Shown here piece after piece: positions 17,062 through 26,137 of a DNA stretch of 64,000 nucleotides (the stretch's first letter is position 1; every line of letters begins with the position of its first letter). The stretch is from Chersky-840 sp035604715 (lineage in GTDB: Bacteria > Actinomycetota > Acidimicrobiia > Acidimicrobiales > UBA8190). A model generated the notes under the pieces. The model saw only the letters and a program-made list of their open reading frames with translations, had not been told where the DNA came from and searched no databases. The DNA lies in assembly GCA_963731665.1 (NCBI GenBank), contig CAVSWP010000012.1, forward strand, positions 1 to 64,000, written 5' to 3'. Both the position numbers and the translations under genes were made by a program.

Positions 17062-19437
17062 TCAGTATCCAACTGCCATCCCCACGACGGGTGCATTGAG
17101 ATGGCTTCCGCCCATCGACCCCTCGAACTGAGCATCACCGAACGAGAACAGTCCGCCGTCCTTAGCGACCAGCCAGTAGCCCAGCCCGAGCGGTCCGCGT
17201 GCCATGCCGACGACAGGCTCATTGAGAGCAGAACCTCCCATGGAGCCGTAGAACCGTGCGCTACCGAAAGCAAACAGGCCACCGTCTGATGCGACGAGCC
17301 AGTAGCCATTCCCGAAGAGATTGGCGGCCATGCCGACGACAGGCTCGTTGAGAGGGGACCCGCCCACCGATCCAAGGAAAGGAGCGTTGCCGAACGCGAA
17401 GACGCCACCGTCTGAGGCGACGAGCCAATAGCCGGTCCCAAAGGGCATGGCCGCCATTCCAACGATTGGTTGGTTCAGTCGTGTTCCACCCATTGAACCG
17501 TAGAACGGAGCATTGAAGGCAAAGACTCCTCCGTCAGAGCCGACCATCCAGTAGCCGCCGGTCAGGTTGTCGCTCGTCATTCCCACGATGGGAGCGTTGA
17601 GGGATGTTCCACCCATTGAACCGTAGAACGGAGCATTGAAGGAGAAGATGCCCCCATCGGACGCCACCTCCCAATAGCCTCCGGTGCGAACGTCGGTGGC
17701 CATGCCCACTACTGGCTGCCGGAGAGAGCCTCCACCCATCGAGCCGTCAAACTGGGCCTTTCCAAAGTTGAAGATGCCGCCGTCTGAAGCGACCAGTTCA
17801 TAACCTTGCTCAAATCTTGGGGATGTAGCAGGTGGTGGGGAGGTCGTTGCAGGTGGCGAAGTAGTGGTTGTGGTGGTCGGAATAGAAATCACTGTCAACG
17901 TAAAGTCCTGTCGGGCGGCTCTGCCTACTCCGTTGCTTGATGTGATCGTGACCGGATACGACCTCTGCGTCCCCACCATAGGAATGCCCGAGAACAGACC
18001 GGAGGTGCTGAAAGTGATGCCAGCAGGAAGAGTCCCAGATTCCGAGTAAGTCGGTGTCGGAAGCCCGGTTCCGATTACTTGGAAGCTGAATGACCGGCCA
18101 ACAGTGGCCGTCGATGCGTTGGCGCTTGTGATCACCGGAGCTTGACCCGTGGAACCATTGTCGGTGTCGTAAGCCCCGATGTCACACGGTGCGGTCCTCG
18201 CATCGCCCCGCTGATCGGTAGCCGGACAGTCAGCGTCGGGGACGTGGTCGATGCCGGGATTGCCCGGTAGTAGGGCGATGGTCTGAGTGGGACCGCCGTT
18301 GTTGGCGAGCGGACCGAGGGTTGTGCTGAGAGTCTTGAAGTCACTGATGCTAGAGGAGTCGAACATGCATGAGCTGTCGTCATCCAGGTTGTAGCCATTG
18401 TCTACGAAAATGCCGAGATTCTCGGCGGGCCCGAGACAGTTATCATCCTGGTTGTTAGAAAGGAGGGTCGCCTTCAACCTCACCTGAGGCCCTTCAAGCA
18501 TTGACGTAGCCGTGGAGATTCCAAAACCAAGGTTGTTAGCCAGAGTGCTGTTGTTGATGTTCACAACTTCGTGGGGCTCAGCCAAGATGGCACCACCGCT
18601 GTTGCCCGACAGGGTGCTGTTGTTGATGGTTACGGTGGCTCCATAGATGCCGGTGGAGAATCCCTCATCGATGACAGCTCCCTCATCGGGGCTGCTGTTG
18701 CCGGACAGGGTGCTGCTGTTGATGGTGACAGTGCCTCCGTTGTTGTCGATGGCGGAGCCAAGAGTATTGCCCGACAAGGTGCTGTTGTTAATGGCTACGG
18801 TACCGCCGCTGTAGATGGCGCCGCCGAGGTTGCCCGACAAGGTGCTGCTGTTAATGGTTACGGAACCGCTGCTGTTGTAGATGGCGCCGCCGAGGGCAAC
18901 GGAAGAGCCTCCGCCTGGGAGGACCATCTCGCTGCCGTTGCCCGACAACGTGCTGCTGTTAATGGTTACGGTACCGCTGCCGTTGAAGATGCCGCCGCCG
19001 TCGGGACCGCTGTTGCCGGAGAGCGTGCTGTTGGTGACGGTCAGAGTGCCGTTGTTGTAGATGCCACCGCCTTCGCCGTCCTCGATGGTGAGCCTGGAGA
19101 TATTGAGAGTCCCACCCCCGACGACCTCAAAGATTTGGCTCTCGTTCATTCCGTCCACCGCTAATGCACTCGTCGGCCCGACGATGGTCAAGCTCTTGAG
19201 GATCGGGATTGCCCCTGTCGAGTCATCGATGGTCGAGCACGGAGGCGACATGGCGAAGTTGATGGTGTCGCCTGAGCTTGCATCGGCTACTGTCTGTCGA
19301 AGCGACCCGGTGCCAGAGTCATTGCAGTTGGTCACCGTCAGGGTAACTGCGGCGGCTGGAGTGCTGGCGATCAACGCAACTCCTCCAGTGATCGAGAGCA
19401 TCATCGCCGCCAGGCATGTTATCGGTCGGAATCTCAT
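17062..19437 (-). CDS. Secreted beta-helix protein with Ig-like domain and C-terminal SMGG repeats
   Basis: 791 residues. A signal peptide (about 1-30, ending ASTPAAA) is followed by a parallel beta-helix made of repeated NSTLSGNS-type coils (about 100-330), closed by the choice-of-anchor pattern NPGIDHVPDADCP-x-TDQRG and CDIGAYD. Then comes an Ig-like domain (LPTPTYSESGTLPAGITFS), a Thr/Pro linker and six repeats of about 50 residues ending FxFG-x-A-x-F-x-GSMGG and PVVGM. The repeats could form a beta-propeller. This is a cell-surface or exported protein, possibly adhesive. The repeat block is shared with the protein at 23.9-25.2 kb. Confidence 0.85.
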   Translation of the reverse strand: MRFRPITCLAAMMLSITGGVALIASTPAAAVTLTVTNCNDSGTGSLRQTVADASSGDTINFAMSPPCSTIDDSTGAIPILKSLTIVGPTSALAVDGMNESQIFEVVGGGTLNISRLTIEDGEGGGIYNNGTLTVTNSTLSGNSGPDGGGIFNGSGTVTINSSTLSGNGSEMVLPGGGSSVALGGAIYNSSGSVTINSSTLSGNLGGAIYSGGTVAINNSTLSGNTLGSAIDNNGGTVTINSSTLSGNSSPDEGAVIDEGFSTGIYGATVTINNSTLSGNSGGAILAEPHEVVNINNSTLANNLGFGISTATSMLEGPQVRLKATLLSNNQDDNCLGPAENLGIFVDNGYNLDDDSSCMFDSSSISDFKTLSTTLGPLANNGGPTQTIALLPGNPGIDHVPDADCPATDQRGDARTAPCDIGAYDTDNGSTGQAPVITSANASTATVGRSFSFQVIGTGLPTPTYSESGTLPAGITFSTSGLFSGIPMVGTQRSYPVTITSSNGVGRAARQDFTLTVISIPTTTTTTSPPATTSPPPATSPRFEQGYELVASDGGIFNFGKAQFDGSMGGGSLRQPVVGMATDVRTGGYWEVASDGGIFSFNAPFYGSMGGTSLNAPIVGMTSDNLTGGYWMVGSDGGVFAFNAPFYGSMGGTRLNQPIVGMAAMPFGTGYWLVASDGGVFAFGNAPFLGSVGGSPLNEPVVGMAANLFGNGYWLVASDGGLFAFGSARFYGSMGGSALNEPVVGMARGPLGLGYWLVAKDGGLFSFGDAQFEGSMGGSHLNAPVVGMAVGY

Positions 19438-19635
19438 CCCCCCGCCCTCCCGCCAATCTGCCGCTAACGCTACTCTTGATGGGCTTGTTCACCCAACCCG
19501 ATCGTCGCTAACGCGGACTTAAAAGTACGGTCTGTGTGTCAGCGGAAGCCGTCGTCAAACCGAGCGAAGCCGCCGTTCGTCAGCGAGAAAGCGCACCTGC
19601 AACAACGGGTTCGATAGGACTAATATTGTAATCAA

Positions 19636-20160
19636 ATGGCAGCCGCAATCATCTTCTCTCTCCTAGTCTGGTGGCTGGTCGGCGCGTGGATTGGCTTCCT
19701 CATTGGCGCGGGGAAGGGTCGTGGGAGAGAAGGGTTCTGGTGGGGGCTGGGCCTCGGAGTGATCGGATGGTTCATCGTCGCTCTCATGCGACCAACTCCT
19801 GTGGCGGACGCACTCCATAGAAAGCAGGTTGAGTCCGTACTTAGTGCCCAGCCTTTAGGAGGAGGAGCAAGTCGAGCATGTCCCTGGTGCGCTGAGACCA
19901 TCAAGTCTCACGCCATCGTCTGTCGCTTCTGTGGACGTGACGTTGAAAAGATCGTGACACAAACCAGTCCTACGGTTGAAGAACCGATCAAGACCGTTAC
20001 CGAGACTGATCGCTGGCGATCCGACTCGTCTGATCGCTGGGAAGCCGATTCCTTTGGGCGCCATGAGCTTCGCCTCTATCGGCTCGATCAGCCAACGCAA
20101 CTCGTCAAGGATGGGGTCGACGTGTCCAATGACCCGATCCCCGGGGTTATCTGCTGGTAA
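19636..20160 (+). CDS. Membrane-anchored zinc-ribbon protein
   Basis: 174 residues. Two N-terminal membrane helices (IIFSLLVWWLVGAWIGFLIG and LGLGVIGWFIVALM) enclose a short basic loop. A zinc ribbon follows (CPWCAETIKSHAIVCRFCGRDV, two CxxC pairs). The C-terminus has a DUF2510-like segment, WEADSFGRHELRLYRLDQPT, also seen in the protein at 26.98 kb (WHPDPFGIHEERLF). It overlaps the next gene by about 30 bases, so the two are probably translated together. Function unknown. Confidence 0.7.
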   Translation: MAAAIIFSLLVWWLVGAWIGFLIGAGKGRGREGFWWGLGLGVIGWFIVALMRPTPVADALHRKQVESVLSAQPLGGGASRACPWCAETIKSHAIVCRFCGRDVEKIVTQTSPTVEEPIKTVTETDRWRSDSSDRWEADSFGRHELRLYRLDQPTQLVKDGVDVSNDPIPGVICW

Positions 20161-20602
20161 TCCAGGTCGCTGGGTGGCGGTAACGTGTTGGGCTGTGGGT
20201 TGGTCAATCGCCAGCGTCTTCATTGGTTTCGCCGTGCTCGTCGTCGCTTGTGTGACGTTGGCTCTGAGCATTCGATATTGGCATAAGAATGACAGTCGGC
20301 AAGTAGATTCGTTTAAGCTCTCCCAGAGCCAACATCGAATGATCTGTCTCGATGGACTGGAGGGTGAGATCGACAAGCTTTCAGCGCGTCTGAATGGGTC
20401 AGAGGAAGACCGGTTCAACGTCACAGCAGTCATGGCGATTCAGGCTCGCATTCGGGGGTATCTGAAACAGATCCCAGACGAGCTGACCCACTGTGAAACG
20501 TTGGGTAACGCTGACCAGCCGTGGTCGGACTCCAAGCTGCATCAGAACGACATCGCCAATGCGCGGCATGAAGTCCAACGAGCACGGCAGAGTGGACCAT
20601 GA
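20129..20602 (+). CDS. Membrane protein with helical soluble domain
   Basis: About 157 residues. The ATG lies inside the end of the preceding gene in another frame. A membrane helix pair (WAVGWSIASVFIGFAVLVVACVTLAL) is followed by a soluble helical domain (HRMICLDGLEGEIDKLSARLN, DRFNVTAVMAIQARIRGYLK). The stop overlaps the next start as ATGA. No family recognised. It could alternatively be the frameshifted end of the previous gene. Confidence 0.55.
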   Translation: MTRSPGLSAGNPGRWVAVTCWAVGWSIASVFIGFAVLVVACVTLALSIRYWHKNDSRQVDSFKLSQSQHRMICLDGLEGEIDKLSARLNGSEEDRFNVTAVMAIQARIRGYLKQIPDELTHCETLGNADQPWSDSKLHQNDIANARHEVQRARQSGP

Positions 20603-20777
20603 GTGAAGGCAAGAACAATCTCAGCTCGGCTGGCATCGCTGGCACGGTCGCATTTGCGGTCACACTGCTAGTGCTCGCCAAGGGTTCCACCTGACTGGCA
20701 GTAGTCCGGTCGTCTGGGTAGTCCCTGCTGCTGTCGTCGGGTTGCTCGTCTACAGGTGGCGGCTCGACAAGGCCTAA
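20599..20777 (+). pseudogene. Small two-helix membrane protein, apparently frameshifted
   Basis: MSEGKNNLSSAGIAGTVAFA and a first hydrophobic helix end at a stop near 20694. The next frame carries TGSSPVVWVVPAAVVGLLVY and a basic end, RWRLDKA, to 20777. Joined, they make a normal two-helix protein of about 60 residues. ATGA overlap with the previous gene shows translational coupling. Confidence 0.5.
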
Positions 20778-20854
20778 ACCACCTCGCTAGTTCGATGGAG
20801 CCATAACCAGAAGGCCACCTGCAGCAGACAATCTGCCCTGGATAGGCTCGCGGA

Positions 20855-21253
20855 ATGAAGCGTGCCTTTGTTCTCGCTGCTCTCTGTCTTGCACTGGCTG
20901 CTTGTGGTTCAACGCCGAACGGAGCAACCCCGAGCACTGCTACCGGATCGACAGGCACTGGCGCAACCACCGGTGCTACAGGCAACACCGGAACGGTGGC
21001 GTGTGTCGTGGGATGCCACGAGCGAATGGCATGCGCTGCGTTCTGGGCAATCCATAACGACACCATCGACGCTCAACTCAACGACCCGGAATGGACAACA
21101 TTTATCTACCAAGGAGCAGTTGCTGAGGACCCAGCCATACAATCCAATGTCAAGGAGCTGTCTGCCGACGTTGCGTCGTACGATGACCAAGCGGCCTTAT
21201 CCATTGAGCAAGTAATCGCATCCAACTGTCGATATGACGGCTATCCGCCTTGA
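20855..21253 (+). CDS. Lipoprotein
   Basis: 132 residues with a type II signal peptide and lipobox (LALAACGS, Cys17), so it would be lipid-anchored outside the membrane. A Thr/Gly-rich linker follows, then a small domain with several Cys (VACVVGCHERMACAAFW and a late Cys) likely paired in disulphides. The function is unknown. It is separated by 77 bp from the coupled membrane genes upstream. Confidence 0.75.
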   Translation: MKRAFVLAALCLALAACGSTPNGATPSTATGSTGTGATTGATGNTGTVACVVGCHERMACAAFWAIHNDTIDAQLNDPEWTTFIYQGAVAEDPAIQSNVKELSADVASYDDQAALSIEQVIASNCRYDGYPP

Positions 21254-21460
21254 CGTTAGATCAGCGAGTTCGCCATCTGGCTGTTGCGGACCCTTGCGCC
21301 CGCTTTCTTAGGCGGTGAAGGCCGGGACACCAGCACTCAGCCCGGACCGCGCTCGAGATCTCCGGTCAGGCGGCGGTGTCGGGCCGTGCAGCTGAGCGCT
21401 CGGCCTTGTCGGCCCCGTCCCTCTTCACCTGAGCATGAGACGACAAGACGGCGCTGACAA

Positions 21461-23179
21461 TCACAGGTTGTTAGCGCAGGTATCCCCGTCGTTGTTTGCG
21501 TTGGTCCCGTCGGGACAGGTCGTGTTGTACCAAATCACGCCCGTCAGGGTGGCCCCCGTCAGCATGGCGTTCGTAAGGTTGGTGTTTGACAGGTTGGCGT
21601 TCGTGAGGTTGGCGTCCGACATGTCCGCCCCAGCCAGGCTGGTGTTCGCCAGGCTGGCATACACGAGGTTGACACCTGGACCCACCAAGTAGCCATTGAT
21701 CAATGAGTAGTTGGCGGGCAGCGCCACCGGTATGCCGGATATTCTGCCACTAGCCACATCGTGAAGATTGGCGCCCGTAAGGTTTGCGCCTGCCATGTTG
21801 TCCAGTTCTAGATCGTCCTCCGCCAAATCGGCGTTCGTTAGATTGGCATCTGTGAGGTTTGCGCCGGATGTGCCGGCGCTCGTCAGATTGGCACCCGTGA
21901 GATTGGCATTGGTTAGATCGGCGCTAGAGAGGTCGGCGTAGGCCAGGTCGGTTCCGCTCAGGTCGGCGTTCATCAGGTTGGCGCCGTACATGTTGGCGTA
22001 CGCCAGGTTGGCGCCGTACAAGTTGGCTCCGCTCAGATCAGCGCCCATCAGGTCGGCGCCTGTTAGGACAGCCCACGCCAGGTTGGCGTTTATCAGGTTG
22101 GCGTTTATCAGGTTGGCACCGTACAAGTAGGCGCCCAGGTTGCAGGGGTTAGGTCCGGGGTCAACGACTCCGGTCGGACAAGTCGTGTTATTCCAGATTA
22201 CGCCGACCAGGTTGGCGTTCGTGAGGTTGGCGTCCGTCAGGTTGGCGTCCGTCAGGTTGGCGTCCGTCAAGTCAACGCCTGTCAGATCAGTTTGTGTCAG
22301 GTCGTGGTTCGACAGATCAGCGCTGGTCAGATCATCACCGGTCAGATCAGCGCCCATCAGATAGGCATAGTGCAGGTTGGTATTCGTTAGAGTGACATTC
22401 GCTAGGTCGGCTCCCGTCAGGTTCGTATGCATCAGGTTGGCATCCGTGAGGTCGGCGTTCGTCAAATCGGCGCCAGTCAGGTTGGTATTTGTCAGGTTGG
22501 TATCTGTCAGGTTGGCGCTGGCTAGTTGAGTGATCCGTAGTGGAGCGCCGGGGCTGAAATCTTGTTGAACGTTCGTCAGGTTGGCACTAGTCAGGTTGGT
22601 ATTTGTCAGGTTGGTATTTGTCAGGTTGGTATTTGTCAGGTTGGCACCAGTCAGGTTGGCACTAGTCAGGTTGGCGTCTGTCAGGTTGGCACCCGTCAGG
22701 TCGGCCTGCGTGAGGTTGGCGCCAACCAGTTGCTCGCGTGCAAGGTCACATCCAGACAAGTTGATGCCCGGGTAAAGCGAGGCATTACAGGCTACGCTTG
22801 TCGAGGCCAATATAACGGGAGTCGTGACAACTCTTCCTGAGGCGTTGAAGAAAGCAACCTCGTATCGATACCCGATGGTCAGCGGCGTCACTTTGATTCT
22901 AAGAGTCTTCTTGGTGGCCCCTGGAATGGCGTCGAAGGTGATGCCGCCGTCTTTCGACACCTCCCACTGAATCGATGGCTTTGGAAATCCAGTGGCGCTT
23001 GCCGAGAAATGGGCTGTGCGTCCGATCTTTAGCGTCTCGGTGGAAGGCGCCTTGGTCACAACCGGAGGGGCCGGTCTCCTGTGCCCACGGGCTGCGGCAG
23101 GCAAAACACCGATCAGGGCTGTTGCTGCCGTGATTGAAAGCATCAGAGCGACCACGCCCGCCAACGGTCGGAATGTCAT
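21461..23179 (-). CDS. Secreted pentapeptide-repeat protein with Ig-like domain
   Basis: 572 residues. A signal peptide (about 1-30), an Ig-like domain (PSIQWEVSKDGGITFDAIPG, about 60-110) and then roughly 60 pentapeptide units A(N/D)L-x-x such as ANLTDANLTNANLTGANLTN, which stack as a right-handed quadrilateral beta-helix. Short non-repeat loops interrupt them, some with a Cys pair (NNTTCPTGVVDPGPNPCN). Most pentapeptide proteins are cytoplasmic; this one is exported, so a surface structural or binding role is likely. The first 20 residues resemble the signal peptide of the 17.1-19.4 kb protein, suggesting shared origin or export. Confidence 0.9.
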   Translation of the reverse strand: MTFRPLAGVVALMLSITAATALIGVLPAAARGHRRPAPPVVTKAPSTETLKIGRTAHFSASATGFPKPSIQWEVSKDGGITFDAIPGATKKTLRIKVTPLTIGYRYEVAFFNASGRVVTTPVILASTSVACNASLYPGINLSGCDLAREQLVGANLTQADLTGANLTDANLTSANLTGANLTNTNLTNTNLTNTNLTSANLTNVQQDFSPGAPLRITQLASANLTDTNLTNTNLTGADLTNADLTDANLMHTNLTGADLANVTLTNTNLHYAYLMGADLTGDDLTSADLSNHDLTQTDLTGVDLTDANLTDANLTDANLTNANLVGVIWNNTTCPTGVVDPGPNPCNLGAYLYGANLINANLINANLAWAVLTGADLMGADLSGANLYGANLAYANMYGANLMNADLSGTDLAYADLSSADLTNANLTGANLTSAGTSGANLTDANLTNADLAEDDLELDNMAGANLTGANLHDVASGRISGIPVALPANYSLINGYLVGPGVNLVYASLANTSLAGADMSDANLTNANLSNTNLTNAMLTGATLTGVIWYNTTCPDGTNANNDGDTCANNL

Positions 23180-23358
23180 CCCCGCCCCCTCCTGCCACCC
23201 GCCATGGGACCAGCTGTCGGCGACAGGAAACTTCTCCCGCCATCATAAGACAGGTCCTTGGGTCCCTTGACCACTGAGCCGCCTGGCTTTAGTTGAGCAT
23301 GGATTAACTCAAGATGCTCAAGGGCCGTCCAGAGGGTGGTTTGGACGTGGTCAGAACC

Positions 23359-23517
23359 TCATTCCGAGTCGTTCTCTTGTTCGACGACCTCGCCCAAGAG
23401 GGCGTCGACAAACTCCTCCGCCCACGCCTCGATCTCCTCATCGGTCATGTCCGGGTCAATGCTCCAGTACACACGCCTCGTGCCAGGCGGTGGCTCTCGG
23501 AACGGAGTGTCGGTCAT
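23359..23517 (-). CDS. Acidic small protein B of a duplicated two-gene cassette, copy 1
   Basis: 52 residues: MTDTPFREPPPGTRR, a variable stretch, then the acidic helix MTDEEIEAWAEEFVDALLGE and the end VEQENDS. The copy at 59.07-59.23 kb has the same length, both conserved blocks and the same ATGA overlap with gene A. Conservation of protein rather than DNA between the copies supports real coding. Function unknown; an antitoxin-like or adaptor peptide is possible but unsupported. Confidence 0.7.
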   Translation of the reverse strand: MTDTPFREPPPGTRRVYWSIDPDMTDEEIEAWAEEFVDALLGEVVEQENDSE

Positions 23518-23648
23518 GCGGCGTCCCCGTGCGGGAACTCGTCCTCGTCCTGTTCCTGGTGAGTGCTCGGTCCCTCTCCTTCTCCGAGGACTTCCTCGAC
23601 TTGAGCAAGCCAAGCCTCAAGAGCCGCGCGCGACCTCGATGTCTCCAT
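23514..23648 (-). CDS. Small protein A of a duplicated two-gene cassette, copy 1
   Basis: 44 residues (METSRSRAALEAWLAQVEEV.., ending PHGDAA). A strong ribosome site (GAGGAGG) precedes the ATG. A basic start, one amphipathic helix and an acidic tail are visible. The stop overlaps gene B as ATGA. The copy at 59.2-59.4 kb has the same length, the same RAALEAWL core and the same GDAA end. Confidence 0.7.
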   Translation of the reverse strand: METSRSRAALEAWLAQVEEVLGEGEGPSTHQEQDEDEFPHGDAA

Positions 23649-23913
23649 GATGAACCTCCTCATCGAACCTGGCAGGACCACCGTGCCCGAAGGTCGGTTG
23701 GCTGGGGGTCAGCGAGCCAAGGTCTCTCGCCCCATCTGGATGATTACGGGATCATGATACAGGCAGGCTCCGGTCACCATTCCGAGGCAAGCTGTGGCCC
23801 ACGGAACGCCAAAGCGCGTCAAACGAGTCGGGGCTACGCTTCCCAGTTGGGCGGGGGCGGAGGATGCCTGTAGGCACGAAATCCCGTCATTGGCGGAAGA
23901 TGGGGTAGGTGTG

Positions 23914-25248
23914 ATGCTCAAACGGATTCGACGCGTCGTTATTGGAGCATTGGCCAGCGGGTTGCTTATGGTGGGATTGGCAGCAGTCAGCGCAACGGTC
24001 GGCGTTAGACCGGCTGGAGCACTCGTTGTCAATGCCCCGATTGTGGGCATCGCCTCCACCGCTGACGGGGGAGGCTATTGGATGGTCGGTCGCGACGGCG
24101 GAGTCTTCACCTTCGGGGATGCTCCGTTCTCCGGCTCGGTAGGGGGTGCAGCGAGTGCGCCCATCGTTGGAATGGCTGTCGACCCACAGACAGGTGGGTA
24201 CCGGATGGCGACTTCCAGCGGTGGACTCTGGTGGTTCGACTCCTCGTCCTACGGCTGGGTGACGGGGCAGCTGAACGCCCCCGTCGTAGGCATCGCCACC
24301 GACCCCGCCACCGACGGTTACTGGATGGTCGCATCCGACGGTGGGGTGTTCGCCTTCAACGCGCCGTTCCTGGGGTCGATGGGCGGGACACGACTGAACC
24401 AGCCCATCGTGGGAATGGCGGCTACATCTGACGGCAATGGCTACTGGCTCGTGGCGAAGGACGGCGGGGTGTTCGCATTCGGCGACGCTTCGTTCTACGG
24501 GTCGATGGGAGGCACACGCTTGAATCAACCCGTCGTAGGCATGGCAGCGGACTCTCAAAGCGGCGGGTACTGGCTTGTCGCCCGAGACGGTGGCATCTTC
24601 GCCTTCAACGCACCCTTTGACGGATCGACCGGCGGCATACGCCTGAACGCCCCCGTTGTGGGCATGGCGGCGACGCCAGATGATGGTGGCTACTGGATGG
24701 TCGGCTCTGACGGAGGGGTGTTCGCGTTCGGCGACGCTCCCTTCCTCGGGTCAGTTCCCGGTATTGCACCACCCCTCCCAACAACCTTCTCCGATGGAAC
24801 GTTTCTTGTCGGGAGGAATATAGCGGCTGGCACCTATAAGACATCGGGAGGTCCCGACTGTTACTGGGCACGTCTGAGTGGGTTGAGCGGGTCATTAAGC
24901 GACATCATCGCCAACGATCTTCCACAAGGACAGTCGATTGTCACTATTAGTCCCAATGACGTGGCTTTTACGTCAGATGGATGCGGCACTTGGGTACCCG
25001 CTCCTACGGTTGGACCGCAGGCTACGTCGTTTGGAGACGGAACCTTCGCCGTTGGGATTGATATTGCTCCCGGCACGTACATAACGCCGGGAGGTGTCAA
25101 CTGTTACTGGGCGCGATTGTCAGGATTTGGCGGAACGCTTGGGGAAATAATCACCAATGACCTTCCGCAGGGCCAAGCCATCGTGTCAATCGACCCGACG
25201 GACAAGGGATTCACCTCAGATGGGTGCGGAACCTGGACACGCCAATGA
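23914..25248 (+). CDS. Secreted propeller-like repeat protein with duplicated C-terminal domain
   Basis: About 444 residues from ATG 23914. A signal peptide (VVIGALASGLLMVGLAAVSA) is followed by six repeats of about 50 residues of the type GYWMVASDGGVFAFNAPF-x-GSMGG, (L)NAPVVGMA. Two copies of a roughly 65-residue domain follow (GTFLVGRNIAAGTYKTSGG, then CYWARLSG, NDLPQGQ-x-IV, FTSDGCGTW), each with two Cys likely paired. The repeats match the C-terminus of the 17.1-19.4 kb protein. Exported; likely a binding or structural surface protein. It is followed 24 bp later by a membrane protein gene, probably in the same transcript. Confidence 0.85.
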   Translation: MLKRIRRVVIGALASGLLMVGLAAVSATVGVRPAGALVVNAPIVGIASTADGGGYWMVGRDGGVFTFGDAPFSGSVGGAASAPIVGMAVDPQTGGYRMATSSGGLWWFDSSSYGWVTGQLNAPVVGIATDPATDGYWMVASDGGVFAFNAPFLGSMGGTRLNQPIVGMAATSDGNGYWLVAKDGGVFAFGDASFYGSMGGTRLNQPVVGMAADSQSGGYWLVARDGGIFAFNAPFDGSTGGIRLNAPVVGMAATPDDGGYWMVGSDGGVFAFGDAPFLGSVPGIAPPLPTTFSDGTFLVGRNIAAGTYKTSGGPDCYWARLSGLSGSLSDIIANDLPQGQSIVTISPNDVAFTSDGCGTWVPAPTVGPQATSFGDGTFAVGIDIAPGTYITPGGVNCYWARLSGFGGTLGEIITNDLPQGQAIVSIDPTDKGFTSDGCGTWTRQ

Positions 25249-25272
25249 ATGGGATGGTTTTGGGGAGGCAGG

Positions 25273-26043
25273 ATGAGCGACACGTCGCAGGGCCCCGGCT
25301 GGTGGCAGGCGTCCGACGACAAGTGGTACCCGCCAGATTTGAATCCCGGTCACCCTCTGCCACCACCACCGTCGATCCCTTACCCTCAGGCGACGGGGGC
25401 TACGAACGGACTCGCGATCGCTTCGCTTGTTCTAGGCATCCTGTGGGTCCTCGGGTTTGGATCGCTGCTCGCTCTTATCTTTGGTTATGCAGCCAAGCGG
25501 CGCATCCGGGCCAGTGAGGGACGGCAGGGCGGTAATGGGCTGGCGACGGCTGGCATCACCCTCGGCTGGGTTGGGGTCGGGTTGGTCATGCTGGGAGTGA
25601 CAGTGAACATAATCCAAGGTCCCTCGGGGATGAGTTTTGATGGTCAGCCAGTGAAGTTCACTCTCACAAAGTTCATCGATCCGGCGGATGATGTAAATGG
25701 ATACAACACTGATTCCCAGAGCGATCATTATGCGACCGTGTCGTTCAGTGCGAGAGATGAAGGAGGATCAAGTATCTCATCGGCACCTGTCACGGCCATC
25801 GCCTATGGGCAAAAAGGAGCGGTCTACCAGGCGACTCGAACGACGCCGGATGGCGACTCTTTGTGTAACACCGGCGAACCGGCAGACAGTTTCAGTCCCG
25901 GAGAGACTCTCTACTACTGTTTGGCCTTCGTCATACCTCAGAGCGACACGGTTTCTCGCATCGAACTGTCACCCGAATCGGGGTATGGTAACGGAAGCGA
26001 GACGTGGAATGTCACAGACGGCTTTTCTGGTTGGTCGTCATGA
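25273..26043 (+). CDS. Membrane protein with GPGWW..WYPP N-terminus and DUF4190-like helices
   Basis: About 256 residues from the ATG of MSDTSQGPGWWQASDDKWYP. A Pro-rich linker is followed by two membrane helices with the DUF4190 pattern (GLAIASLVLGILWVLGFGSLLALIFG; KRRIRASEGRQGGNGLATAG) and an outer beta-sandwich domain of the DUF4352 type with a Cys pair (SLCNTG, LYYCLAF). Similar proteins are abundant in actinobacteria; the function is unknown. It probably shares a transcript with the secreted repeat protein upstream. Confidence 0.8.
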   Translation: MSDTSQGPGWWQASDDKWYPPDLNPGHPLPPPPSIPYPQATGATNGLAIASLVLGILWVLGFGSLLALIFGYAAKRRIRASEGRQGGNGLATAGITLGWVGVGLVMLGVTVNIIQGPSGMSFDGQPVKFTLTKFIDPADDVNGYNTDSQSDHYATVSFSARDEGGSSISSAPVTAIAYGQKGAVYQATRTTPDGDSLCNTGEPADSFSPGETLYYCLAFVIPQSDTVSRIELSPESGYGNGSETWNVTDGFSGWSS

Positions 26044-26137
26044 CTCCCGCCTAACGTCCGTCACTCAGGGGCACACGCGAAGAGTTTGGAGAATAATCAT
26101 GTTTGCTGGGGCTGCATGGTCCTAAGAGGAAGTTCGC

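Noticed and set aside
21500..22740. Regular short repeats resembling a CRISPR array
   Set aside because: They are pentapeptide codons (15-bp period) inside a single long gene, without spacers.
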